This document shows, piece by piece, positions 52,551 through 63,050 of a stretch of 64,000 nt of DNA. The position numbers were made by a program, and so were the translations under genes. Numbering within the stretch: position 1 is the first letter of the stretch; each line of letters starts with the position of its first letter. The DNA lies in contig CAUYVT010000041.1 of NCBI GenBank assembly GCA_963576565.1, positions 67,501-131,500 of the forward strand, given 5' to 3'. The notes beneath the pieces are model-generated. The model searched no databases. It saw only the letters and a program-made list of their open reading frames with translations, and was not told the origin of the DNA. Origin of the DNA: Aspidapion aeneum (taxonomy: Eukaryota; Arthropoda; Insecta; Coleoptera; Brentidae).

Positions 52551-53148
52551 AAAACGGAATTATTAATAACCGGACATTATCAAAAACGTCATTCTGCAAA
52601 ATAAAAACAAGAGCAAAATCAAAGTTCTGTATAGTCTTTTAAATTATCAAAACCGGACAAAATTAAAAAGGACAAAAACATAAAAAGGGCTCGGGCCCAG
52701 CTTTTGACGTGCACCTAAAGAAGAGCGGTTATGATAAAGCGTCCTTCACTGCAATTTTTGTTACTACCATGCCTAATAAAACACCGTCTCTACATAGTGA
52801 TTGCTATAGCACATAAGGCGTTTTCATTAAGCAACGGCCATCTTTAAAAAAGGTCAGGTGTTGGACCCTAGGTTAGGATTCATTTGCAATTAATTGACCA
52901 AGAGGGTCGGTTTGGTTCGGTTAACACCAATTTGCCGCCAAACTTGCATGAGACCGATTTGTATGAGAAGAAGAGAGACGGAACCAGTATGCGTGAAAAG
53001 ACAGGAGACCCCTTTTTATGATTTTGTCCTTTTTGATTTTGTCCTATTTTGATAAAAGACGTTATACTAAACTTCGATTTTGCTGTTGTCTTGTTTTGAT
53101 GAATGACGTTTTTGATAATGCCCGGTCTTAATAATTCAGTTTTTTTCA
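52551..53148. repeat. Foldback with 150 bp arms
   Basis: 52555-52690 matches the inverse of 53006-53145, including CATTATCAAAAACGTCATTC, then AAAAGGACAAAA-CATAAAAAGGG. Loop of about 310 bp. Confidence 0.85.
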
Positions 53149-54040
53149 TTGGAGTGTTAGGCCATTTTTATTTAATGATCTTTGATGATTTATTTATGAC
53201 GATGGATGGGGATTCGCTTTTAAAAGTTGGATTGGTTAAAATGGTACGAAAAAACAAAAAAATACTCTATTAAAACAACAACAAATGTCACGTGACGCGA
53301 TGTCGCACATGCGCACATACAGTTCCAGATAAAAAATAAATAACTTTTATTTATATTTTATATGAACCGAACCGAACCGAAAATTGGTCGTTTTGATAAC
53401 AAAAGTACAAAAATAATCAACACTTACAAAATCTGACCAAGTCCCACTTCAGTCAGAATATCTGGCTAATTTTAGGGACAATATTTGAAATTATTTGACT
53501 TTTCCATAATAACCCGGTAAAAATATAACGGTGGCAACAGCGTGGAGCAAATTCTGTAGCGACCCTTTCACGCATCTTCCACGACATGAACTTAGTGCCT
53601 CTTTGTTAATTTTACCGTGAAAAACAAAGAAGGTAAACTTAGCTGACCTCATAAAGAAAACGAATTTTTGGCGATATTTGAAATGTCAATTTCTAGTGAC
53701 GGTGTGAATTTATTTCCAATTTTTCAATTAAAAATTTACAACGACTAAGGTTTTTTTTGCTAAAAAAAATAATTATATCGTGATGCTGCATCCAACAGAA
53801 AGTGGGAAATTGCTTTGTAGGTAAGTTTTTAAGTTTAAAAATTGCCTTTTAAACCAGAAATCTTAACCGCCAAATTATGTCAGATTTTTTCAAATTTCGC
53901 CAGATTTTTTGAAACGTAAAGAATTGCCCCCATGGCTTCAATTCTTTGAATTAATTATTAAAGATTTTTAAGCAGAGCCTTTAGTATGAAAATGTGAAAT
54001 TTAAACCTTTTAACTTAAAGCAAACATTTAATGTTCTGTA

Positions 54041-54191
54041 CAGTGGCGTATATAGAAAAAAATTCGGGGGGGGGGGGTCCGATACGGCCGTAGTTTAGGC
54101 TATTTTATGTTTATATTCATAAAATATGTGGAAAATATCTAAAAAACTTAACTTTGAGGGGGGGCCAGGCCCCCCCTTATATACGCCACTG
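54041..54191. mobile_element. hAT-type MITE, 151 bp, 8 bp duplication
   Basis: Termini CAGTGGCGTATATA and TATATACGCCACTG are inverted. The 8 bp GTTCTGTA is repeated exactly at 54033-54040 and 54192-54199. An 8 bp duplication and CAG(T/G)G ends are classic hAT features (family knowledge). The interior has a G12 run and a C-rich inverse. Confidence 0.93.
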
Positions 54192-54782
54192 GTTCTGTAT
54201 TAAATTTACAAATATATAAAATTTATTTTTTTTTTCAGGTTAGCACTGACTGGAGAATGTAATTGAACAAAGGAGAAACATTTTAAAAAAACACTGGCTA
54301 CCCATGCTGCCTTTCATAATGGTGGAGTCCCCAACTTATAGTGAGGTAAAATCGGTTTATGTCAGTTTTGACAAAATTTTCTGTGCATCTCACGTGGAAC
54401 AAACGTGTGTATATCTCATTAACCAACCTTTGCAAAAAAAACAAAGATTACCAGTCACCGTAAAAAAAATTGACTCCACAGGTTTAAAAAGATCCATTAT
54501 CTTTTTATTTTTATAATTAAAGACAAATTTTAAAACTTCCCAACCCAGATTTCTCGAAAATGATTTTTTTTTCTGAGAAAAAGTAAAAACATGTCAATTA
54601 ATTTATTAAGGAGGACACATTTTGGCTATCTTATAGTTTTTGTAGTACACACCCCCTTTGAAAAAATAAGTGAATATGTCAAAAATAAATTGATAGATTT
54701 TCAAAAGGAGGAGGCACTAAATACATTGTTTGCCGGGACGCGTCAAATGAGCTGAATTTGAGATATGTTGAAGGCCAAACCT

Positions 54783-55253
54783 TGTTAGCTCCCGCTAAAT
54801 TTCGCGGTTGTTTTTAAATTTTAAAACCACACAATTGGATGAAGGACAGAGTACATTTTTCGCGCATTGACATGCGCACCAAGAATCAGAGAGATCCTTT
54901 CTACCGCCTCGAGAAAAATGGCGTGTTAATTACTTTCTCCAACTATTACAAATTTCTACACTTGAAAGTGCTCGATTTTGGTGTACTGAAGCATAGAACT
55001 GGAAACTTCAGCCTTTCAGCTACGTGGTGCCATCATTAGATCCGGACAGGGGCCCCTGGAACGTGGTGAAATTGGCTGCAAACTGGTGAGTACTTTGTCT
55101 CTGATTTCCGTTGTGTGGGTAACAGCAATTAACCTATGGACCTTTTAATTATTTCGTGATTTCGTATCAATATAATTATGTTTGTTCGCGCTTTCATTTA
55201 ATAAAATATATACAGTCCATTGCAGTTATCGTTTTTCTAACTGCGGGCAGACA
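54783..55253 (+). repeat. 5' LTR (471 bp)
   Basis: Starts TGTTAGCTCCCGC and ends GGGCAGACA. ATAAAATATA at 55200 is a possible promoter or poly(A) signal. It differs from the 3' LTR at about six positions plus a 4 bp TATA-type indel. Confidence 0.97.
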
Positions 55254-55671
55254 AAAACTGTTCCTCCGAACCGAATAAATAAATTTACTCCATACGACGG
55301 TATTTTAAGTCAACCATTTTCGCATTTTCGCCGCGACCACACGGCCTTGAATTTCGCCAATCGTATTGAACCGTAGGTTTTCGTTCGACCTTCGGTTTTC
55401 GGCGCAATTCACCTGTTTTCGGTCCGCTGCTATGGTAACGCAGGGTTTACCGCGTGGTCATTTCAGTAAACAAAATCGAGGATCAATCAAAACAAACAAA
55501 CATTTCTGTGATTAGATTTGTTCCATACCATTTCGATATTTAAAACAATTTATATCAATTGCGATAAATTAGTGCATATTTTTGACAATTCGTCATTTTT
55601 CTATTTCAGAAGCATTAATTTAGCGTTAATTGTATATTTACCGACAATTTCGTCATTTCAAAGGTAAAATC

Positions 55672-56196
55672 ATGTCTATCAAAAAAGCCGTGCAAAAACG
55701 CAAGGGTTTTTTATCTGCGATCACCGAGTGTTATGTGTTTTCACAAATCGAGGCAAACGACGCAAAACCGAGAAACGAGTTTCAAGTGAGGTATTCCGAC
55801 TTGGATGAAACCTTCGATAAATGCATGCTGGCACATAATGATGTCATTATGCTGATAGACGACTCGGACGACGAGGAGTTTAAAACGCAAGATGCGATCC
55901 TTTCAGAAGCTCGTAAATATTTTTGTGCGTGTAAGGGGGTTTACTCTGAAATATTTCCGATTGAGGCCCCATCCTTTTCGGGATCATATGTTCGTCAAAA
56001 CGAAACTCCAAAACTCAAAGAGTTAGGTATTCCCACATTTCGAGGTGATCAAAAATTATGGCCAAGCTTTTTCGATCCTTTTAATAATATTATAGATCAA
56101 AATCAAAGTCTAAGTAACGTCCGAAAACTTCAATATTTATTTTCATATCTCGAGGATGAGCCTTTAAAATTGATATCTGGGATTACGACAAATTAG
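55672..56196 (+). pseudogene. BEL/Pao gag N-terminal part
   Basis: ATG at 55672. Helical N-terminal part followed by LKELGIPTFRGDQKLWPSFF and NVRKLQYLFSYLEDEPLKLI, the conserved gag block of BEL elements that precedes capsid. It stops at TAG (56196). The next gag frame begins in another register at about 56200. Confidence 0.9.
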
Positions 56197-56249
56197 TCAA
56201 TAGATATCAAAACAAGCGAGACCTCGCAAATAATGCTTTAAGCACAATT

Positions 56250-57176
56250 ATGAACTCTACATTAAAAAACGAGTCAGCTAAAGAATTGCGTAATTTAATT
56301 GACACCTTTTCAGAATCCCTAGAAATTTTAAAATCACTTAGCTTTGACGTTGACAGTTGGGACTTTATTATTTTTTTCATTCTGTTAGAAAAATTGGATA
56401 TTCCGACGCGTTCAAATTTCGAAATGAGTCACGCCAATACTAATTCCGAAATTCCCACTTTTCAGTCACTTTTTCAATTTCTAGAAAAAAGATGTAAAGT
56501 TTTGGAATCACTTCCTCAATCAACAGCACTTAAAAAGGTGCCTACCTATCAAAAATCAAATTCTATGCCAAATCAGTTTGGGCAAAAGCCTACCTATAAA
56601 TCATCCAATTCGCCTTTTATAGGACTGTCTGGCACCTCAACTAATTCAAGTACGGGAATAAAATGTTTCCGGTGTAATCAAGGTTACGTGCTTTCGAAAT
56701 GTCAAACATTTCTTGACCTATCGCCTATCGATCGCCTATCTTTCGTCAAGCAGAAAAAATTATGTCTAGCTTGTTTTCATCCCTCGCATGGGGTAGACAC
56801 GTGCAAATCAAAATATTCATGCAGGACTTGCAATAGTAAAGGGCACCACACTTTAACTCATATCTTAGAAACTAATAAAGAGTCTGGAAGCCAAGATACT
56901 AGTCCTGTCATTCACACACCACCAGTCAATAATCTTCATGTGTCATTAAATACCTCAGGACCTTCAGGTACCTTTCTTTTATGCACCGCCATAATAGATG
57001 TCATGGACGGTCGCGGAAATTTTCAACCTGTAAGGGCACTGCTTGATTCTGGATCACAGACAGGATTCATCAGTGAAAAGTGTATTCAGCGTCTTAATCT
57101 TCCTAGGCGAAGTTACTCCACTGAAATATTCGGATTAAATCAAATGTCTTCTCTTACTTCCAAAGGGCTCGTTTAA
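56250..57176 (+). pseudogene. BEL/Pao gag C-terminal part and aspartic protease
   Basis: Two zinc knuckles in CFRCNQGYVLSKC and CLACFHPSHGVDTCKSKYSC, then the protease active site ALLDSGSQTGFISEKC. The frame is lost at GLV (57176), where the protease flap region continues in other frames until about 57420 (VIGCELFAQIF visible). Confidence 0.88.
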
Positions 57177-57558
57177 TGTCACATTAAGCCACAAGGACAG
57201 GTCACTCCTTTACTTAATTTCGAAGCAATTGTTGTTCCACAACTATGTTCCAATATGCCTACATTCACTTTGAACGATAATCAGTTGAAACACTTGGAAA
57301 ACCTTAAACTTGCCGACCAATCTTATTTCAAATCTAGACCTGTGGACCTAGTTATTGGTTGTGAGCTATTCGCACAGATATTCAAAGAGCACAGATGGAC
57401 AAATAGGGCAACCTTCAGCCCTTGAAACCATCTTTGGCTGGGTCGTCATGGGAAAAGTGGACGAAGTAGGTAGTCATACGGAACGAACCAGTTGATTTTT
57501 AACGAGTCATTCACCTCCTTTACAGGTCATTATCCCTAGGTTTTGGGAAATCGAACAT
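57177..57558 (+). other. BEL/Pao protease-RT linker, decayed
   Basis: In alternating frames I see the end of protease (YFKSRPVDLVIGCELFAQ), then FGWVVMGK-type and FWEIEHLP fragments that open the RT. Several frameshifts; no complete frame. Confidence 0.7.
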
Positions 57559-58578
57559 TTGCCTAAAAAACAAATCTTATCAAAGGCTGAAAAACAAGCG
57601 GAATCAATTTTTACTGCGAGTGTCGTACGGCAACCGAGCGGTAGATTCATGGTAGATCTTCCGTTTAAAGATAAAATAAACCCTGATCTAGGAAATACTT
57701 ATCCGCAAGCTTATCGTAGATTTTTACTTCTAGAAAATAGATTACTCAAAAATCCTGATCTGTACACTGCCTATTCAAGTTTCATGCAAGACTATATCGA
57801 TTCTAATCACATGAGTCTAGTTTTATCTAGTCAACCAAAAGTCGACGTATCATGTTTTTTGGCACATCATTGCGTACTAAAGCCGGAAAGCTTAAGTACA
57901 AAATTAAGGGTAGTCTGGGATTGTTCGGCAGTCACCCCAAAGAATATTAGTCTCAATGACACGTTGTTATCTGGACCGAAACTTCAAAAGGATATTGCTT
58001 CTTTACTCCTTACGTTTCGTCTTAATCCTATTGCCTACATTGCTGATATCAAACAGATGTTCCGTCAAGTCCTTATCAATCCTTATCACCGTCCTTATCA
58101 AAGGATATTGTGGAGGTTTTCTCCACAGGACCCACTTTCAGTGTGGGAACTTTCTACTGTCACTTTTGGCATGACATGCTCACCCTTTCTAGCCATGCGT
58201 ACATTAAATGAGCTGGCAGAGAGAGAAAAGGAACGTTTTCCTATGGCTAGTAGTGTTCTAAAAACGTCAATTTACATCGACGATATCTTGGGAACTAGCC
58301 CTTCGCTTTCTGAGGCCCTTTCCCTACAGATGGAACTCAATGATTTGTTGAAGTCGGGAGGATTTGAATTTAAAAAATGGGCAAGCAATTGTCCTGAGTT
58401 ATTGGCAACATTGCCAGAATCCGATCGGCAAATGCCTCTCTCTTTTGACAAGGAGGAACCACACTTTATCAAAGTTTTAGGACTTCAATGGCATCCAAAA
58501 AACGACAATTTTTCTTATCAATGCCGAATGAAGGACAAACCCCCCCCCCAACTAAACGTTCTATTTTATCTATCATAG
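57559..58578 (+). pseudogene. BEL/Pao reverse transcriptase
   Basis: Includes HHCVLKPESLSTKLRVVWDC, IAYIADIKQMFRQVLINPYH, WELSTVTFGMTCSPFLAMRT and the catalytic IYIDDILG box, the order of BEL-type RT. A run of ten C at 58540-58549 shifts the frame at KPPPQLN; the RNase H continues from 58488 in the other frame. The first residue is a break, not a real start. Confidence 0.92.
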
Positions 58579-59435
58579 GAACAATCTTCGATCCATTAGG
58601 TTTTCTTTGTCCCTTGTTGCTACAAGCAAAATTTATTTTGCAACAGTTGTGGATATCGAAAATAGGCAGGGACGAAGAACCAGATTCTTCTATCATCGAC
58701 TCTTGGAACAAACTTCGTTCTGAATTCCCGCTTCTTTCCAATTTTCAATTACCCGGACAAATCAAACTGTCTAAAACCAATACCTGTCAAATCATCGGCT
58801 TCTGTGACGCTTCAATTCGAGGCTACGCAGGCGTCGTATATTTTCGTGTAGAAGAGGAAAACAATATATCTGTTTCTCTCATATCTGCAAAATCTAGGGT
58901 CGCGCCTATAAAGTCACAAACTTTGGCTAGGCTAGAACTCCTAGGCGCATTTCTTTTAAGCGAATTAATTGATTTCGTCTTGTCTAGCTATGAAGGAAAA
59001 ATAACTTTTACAAATATCGTTACTTTCTGCGATTCGCAAGTCGTATTGCACTGGCTTTCATCCCCTCCAAATCGCCGGCAAACCTTTATAGGAAATAGAG
59101 TCAGTAGAATCCAAGAAATCATTCCCTCAAACTCATGGCGCTACATTCCTTCTGCTTTAAATGCAGCCGATATTGCGTCACGAGGGGCCACCCCTTCACA
59201 GCTCATTTCACATGACATGTGGTGGAACGCACCGTCGTTTTTGTGGTCTCCCGATAACGAATGGCCCGATTTTCATAAATCAAAAATGCTGATTGATTTC
59301 GGAGATATTAATCTGGAGGAAAAGCCAAAGGTCTGTTGCAATGCGATAATTGACGTTAACTTCTTAGATCAGCTTCTTATCAAATATTCATCTATATCAA
59401 AAATTCAACGTATCATTTGTCCTTCGAATAGTTAA
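58488..59435 (+). pseudogene. BEL/Pao connection and RNase H domain
   Basis: Meaningful from PPPTKRSILSIIGTIFDPLG. RNase H residues appear in IGFCDASIRGYAGVVYF, LARLELLGAFLL and TFCDSQVVLHWL, followed by NAADIASRGATPSQL. Ends in the linker before integrase. Confidence 0.9.
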
Positions 59436-59526
59436 CCTTTTTCAAAACCATTCCTATCAAAAACCCACTAATCTACCGGACCAAAAAATTATTTTTAAAA
59501 ATATTGTTTTTTCTACCACCGGTGAA

Positions 59527-59865
59527 ATGCAAAGTGCGTTATACCTTCTTATCAAACGCGTTCAAGGTTCTTGCTTCTCTGAGCTTTTTTCCGCGTTATC
59601 TAAGGATAAACCAATACCGAAACCTTTTCGAAAACTTTCACCTTTTCTTGATGAAAATAATATCATTAGAGTCGGTGGCAGATTACAAAAATCTGACCTT
59701 TTGTCTTATTCTGCAAAACACCCCGTCTTACTTTCGAGTAACCATCGTTTAACTACTCTTCTTATCGAGTCCACTCATCGACAATACCTTCATCCGGGGT
59801 TTAAAACATTACATAATCTGCTTTTACAGCAATTTTGGATATTATGTGCCAGACAGCCAATTTAA
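59527..59865 (+). pseudogene. BEL/Pao integrase zinc domain
   Basis: RVGGRLQKSDLLSYSAKHPVLL and ESTHRQYLHPGF provide the His pair of the integrase HHCC domain. The Cys pair (around 59850-59890) is split by a frameshift to the next piece. Confidence 0.88.
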
Positions 59866-59883
59866 AGAACCATATCCAAGTGC

Positions 59884-60408
59884 TTGCAATGTTTTAGAAT
59901 CAACCCTAAACCCTATAGACCGCCCATAATGAGTTCACTTCCCGCTTATCGAATCAATCAACTTAAACCTTTTTCGAGTGTAGCTATCGACTTTTGTGGA
60001 CCTTTCTTTGTGATTCCTCATCGTTACCGTGGTTGTAAAGCTTTCAAATCATATGTCTGTGTATTTGTCTGTACGGCCACACATTGCGTGCATTTGGAAT
60101 TAACCATGGAACTGTCCACCGAAGGGTTTGTAGGTGCATTCCATCGATTCATTTCCAGACGTGGAAGCGTGACGCAATGCTGGTCAGATCAGGGCAGTAA
60201 TTTTATAGGGTTTCGTAACCAATTACTTGATTACGCAAGAAGTGCGTCCACCAGACTTTCTATTCGTTGGCATCTAGGACCCCCTCCAATCCACATTTCA
60301 ATGGCCTGGCAGAAGCTGGCGTCAAAAGTTTTAAAACTCACTTTGTTCAAGTTGTCGGCGACCAGAAGTTGTCCATCATGTAAATGCCCACCCTTACATG
60401 TCGCATAG
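59884..60408 (+). pseudogene. BEL/Pao integrase catalytic core
   Basis: Core residues: first Asp in VAIDFCGPFFV, second in WSDQGSNFIGF. The Glu-bearing segment is in another frame: around 60280-60320 the frame switch at CCCCCTCC leaves NGLAEAGVKSF there. So the core is broken just before its last catalytic residue. Confidence 0.88.
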
Positions 60409-60851
60409 AAGCTGTACTTAATAGTCGCCCTTTATCTCCTGCCTCTTCAGATCCACACGATCTTCAACCTCTTACCCCTGGGCATTTTTTGACCCTTGAA
60501 CCCCTTAATTCAGAAATTCCTGAGTCAGATTTGTCCGAGGTTCCCCTAAATCGGCTCTCGAGATGGCAACTAATTCAAAAACTACATAATGATTTTTGGA
60601 AAAGGTATTCTGTAGAGTATTTGCATACGCTACAACAGCGACACAAGTGGGCTGATTCGTCCCCAAATATCAAATTAAATGATTTGGTTATCGTAACGAG
60701 TGATCACATCCAATCACCTTTGAAATGGCCAGTCGGTCGGGTTATCGAATTGCATCCCGGCGGAGACGGTCAAGTGCGTGTAGCGACGGTACGAACGGCT
60801 ACCGGTGTTTACAAGCGGCCAGTTGTAAAACTGTGCCTCTTGCCGAATTAA
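60384..60851 (+). pseudogene. BEL/Pao integrase C-terminal domain
   Basis: Begins with a CRIEAVLNSRPLSP block and continues through LTPGHFLTLEPLNS, NRLSRWQLIQKLHNDFWKRY and PLKWPVGRVIELHPGGDG, the usual BEL C-terminal region ending LCLLPN. The stop at 60849-60851 is the natural end of pol. No env-like frame follows. Confidence 0.9.
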
Positions 60852-61102
60852 AACTAATTTTCATTTTTTCTTCCTATTGAAGTCAATTATTACAATAGGT
60901 AATACGTTATTATTTTTTTTTTGAATTTTTGTTTGTTTGTTTTGCCTTTTTCGGGTTTTCGTTATCTCTTAATAAACTTACGATACTTATCTGTTTTCCA
61001 TTCATTTATATTTATCGGTCGATCATTTTTTCTTCATCATCGATCGATCATCTATATCTGTCCGGTTGATATTCTAAAATTGTGTGTTTTGGAGGGCAGT
61101 TA

Positions 61103-61569
61103 TGTTAGCTCTCGCTAAATTTCGCGGTTGTTTTTAAATTTTAAAACCACACAATTGGATGAAGGACAAAGTACATTTTTCGCGCATTGACATGCGCACC
61201 AAGAATCAGAGAGATCCTTTCTACCGCCTCGAGAAAAATGGCGTGTTAATTACTTTCTCCAACTATTACAAATTTCTACACTTGGAAGTGCTCGATTTTG
61301 GTGTACTGAAGCATAGAACTGGAAACTTCAGCCTTTCAGCTACGTGGTGCCATCATTAGATCCGGACAGGGGCCCCTGGAACGTGAAGAAATTGGCTGCA
61401 AACTGGTGAGTACTTTGTCTCTGATTTCCGTTGTGTGGGTAACAGCAATTAACCTATGGACCTTTTAATTATTTCGTGATTTCGTATCAATATAATTATG
61501 TTTGTTCGTGCTTTCATTTAATAAAATACAGTCCATTGCAGTTATCGTTTTTCTAACTGCGGGCAGACA
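61103..61569 (+). repeat. 3' LTR (467 bp)
   Basis: Starts TGTTAGCTCTCGC after a purine-rich GGAGGGCAG tract and ends GGGCAGACA, then AACCT. Lacks 4 bp of the TATATA present in the 5' LTR. Confidence 0.97.
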
Positions 61570-61574
61570 AACCT

Positions 61575-62280
61575 TCCTAATATTTTTACCAAAAAAAATT
61601 GGGGGGGGTCATAGGATTCGTTTTCGAGCTATACTTATTTAAATGCGCGCCACTGAAATATAGAACAATATGACCTTTTGTCGTTGTTTTGTAATAACTT
61701 ATCGCCAAATAAAAACAAAAAAATTATATTAGTCTCATCTTATTGACAAAAGAGTCCTTTTAGGAATTTTGTCAATTTTTAACATATAGTTTGCGTCACA
61801 TACCTACAGAGTGGCTCAAAATAATTTTAATCATGTGAGTTGTTTTAACTATTCTAGAGTGATGTTTGCATAATAGGTTATGTTATAAGCTAACAGGGTA
61901 TTTCAAATAAAAATTAATTCAACGCATGACATATTTACTAATTGTCTACGAAATAGTGTGTTTACTGGGATGCGTCAAATGAGGTGTATTTAAGATATGT
62001 TTGAGCCTAAACCGTCCGGATGCTTTCAAAAAAATTGGGGGGTCATCGGTTTCGTTTTCGAGCTATAATTATTTAAATGCGCGCCAATGGATTATGGAAA
62101 AATGTAAGATTTTTCAGATTTTTGTTATAACTTCTCGTGAAAGAAAAATAAAAAACCAATATGAATTCTATTTTGTTGAAAAAAAAAAAGTTTTTTTAAG
62201 TATGTTCTCATTTTTTGACATATAGTTTTCGTCACATATGTATCTACATAGTGGCTCAAACTATGAATAATTGAAATACA
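61575..62280 (+). repeat. Dispersed repeat, two copies in plus orientation
   Basis: Copies at about 61575-61860 and 61960-62260 share AAATTGGGGG(T)CAT, then GTTTTCGAGCTAT and ATTTAAATGCGCGCCA, and end GAGTGGCTCAAA or similar. The left half of the same unit precedes the BEL insertion at 54600-54782 (GACGCGTCAAATGAGCTGAAT). Confidence 0.75.
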
Positions 62281-62365
62281 ATAATAATAATACTCTGCCA
62301 ATATATGGGCCCCTAAGCTCACACTAGCTACTATAGTTATAGTGTACGTGTGAGCTAATATAACT

Positions 62366-62720
62366 AAAAACTGAAATATATTTTATTCAACTCCAGACTA
62401 AATTACCTTTTGTTTGATACCACAAGCCATGTTTTGCTTTAATCTCAAATTTTTGAAATCTACCCCCACCCTTAAAAAAAAACAAAAACTAAAATGTATT
62501 TTGTTAAACTCCGGACTCAATTACCTTTCGTTTGATATCACACAGGCCATATTTTCACTTAAACTCTAATTTTTGAAATATACTCCCACCCTTTTTTTTA
62601 AATAAATTAAAATGTATTTTGTTTAATTCCAGACTCAATTACCTTTCGTTTGATATCACACACGCCATATTTTCACATAAACTCTAATTTTTGAAATCTA
62701 CCCCACCCTTTTATTTGGTT
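62366..62720. repeat. Three tandem repeats, about 118 bp each
   Basis: Each unit has AAATGTATTTTGTT-AA-TCC and ACTCAATTACCTTTCGTTTG, and ends in CCCACCCTTT. Copies 2 and 3 are closer to each other than to copy 1. Confidence 0.9.
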
Positions 62721-62839
62721 TGTGTTCGGTGGATTTTGTTCATTTTTAAATGGGACCATCTCGACCCAAGACCCAGCCTAAGTACCAAATTTCATTAAAA
62801 TCGGCCAAGCGGTTTTTGAGTTATGCGCGTTGGTCGTTA

Positions 62840-62874
62840 CAGACATACAGACAGACAGACAGACAGACAGACAT

Positions 62875-62909
<35 letters not shown>
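62840..62909. repeat. (CAGA)n microsatellite
   Basis: About 17 units of ACAG/CAGA, with a CATA interruption near 62870. It follows the widely seen GGTCGTTACAGACATACAG leader. Confidence 0.95.
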
Positions 62910-62912
<3 letters not shown>

Positions 62913-63050
62913 GGCGCAACAAAAAAGTTTCAAAATCATCTGAAACGCAAAGATACATAAAAATTTTTGAAATCGGAGCAACTTTTTTTTCCTCGAAAAA
63001 ATTAGGATCACCATAGCTCACACTACTATAGTATAGTATATGTGTGAGCT

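Larger units (their letters stand above)
54783..61569 (+). mobile_element. BEL/Pao LTR retrotransposon, broken
   Basis: Both LTRs start TG and end CA and are about 99% alike. A 5 bp duplication, AACCT, occurs at 54778-54782 and 61570-61574, as expected of BEL/Pao integrase. Internal frames, in order, are gag, protease, RT, RNase H and integrase, each found but interrupted by frameshifts. It inserted into an older dispersed repeat that continues on both sides (see 61575-62280). Confidence 0.95.
62316..63050. mobile_element. HINE/Helitron-associated-like module
   Basis: Bounded by similar hairpins at 62316-62356 and 63015-63050 (AGCTCACAC at one side, GTGTGAGCT at the other, in each). Inside: three tandem repeats of about 118 bp from 62366 and a CAGA microsatellite at 62840-62909. 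Hairpins, internal tandem repeats and a microsatellite core are the plan of Helentron-derived elements (family knowledge), but the ends do not show the full Helitron signature, so this is tentative. Confidence 0.5.

Noticed and set aside
55254..55290. tRNA primer binding site after the 5' LTR
   Set aside because: No TGG-type complement to a tRNA 3' end is visible immediately after the LTR, so I do not call one.
62750..63021. Gln/Thr/Asp-repeat and Cys/Leu/Ser-repeat frames
   Set aside because: Translations of the CAGA microsatellite; not genes.
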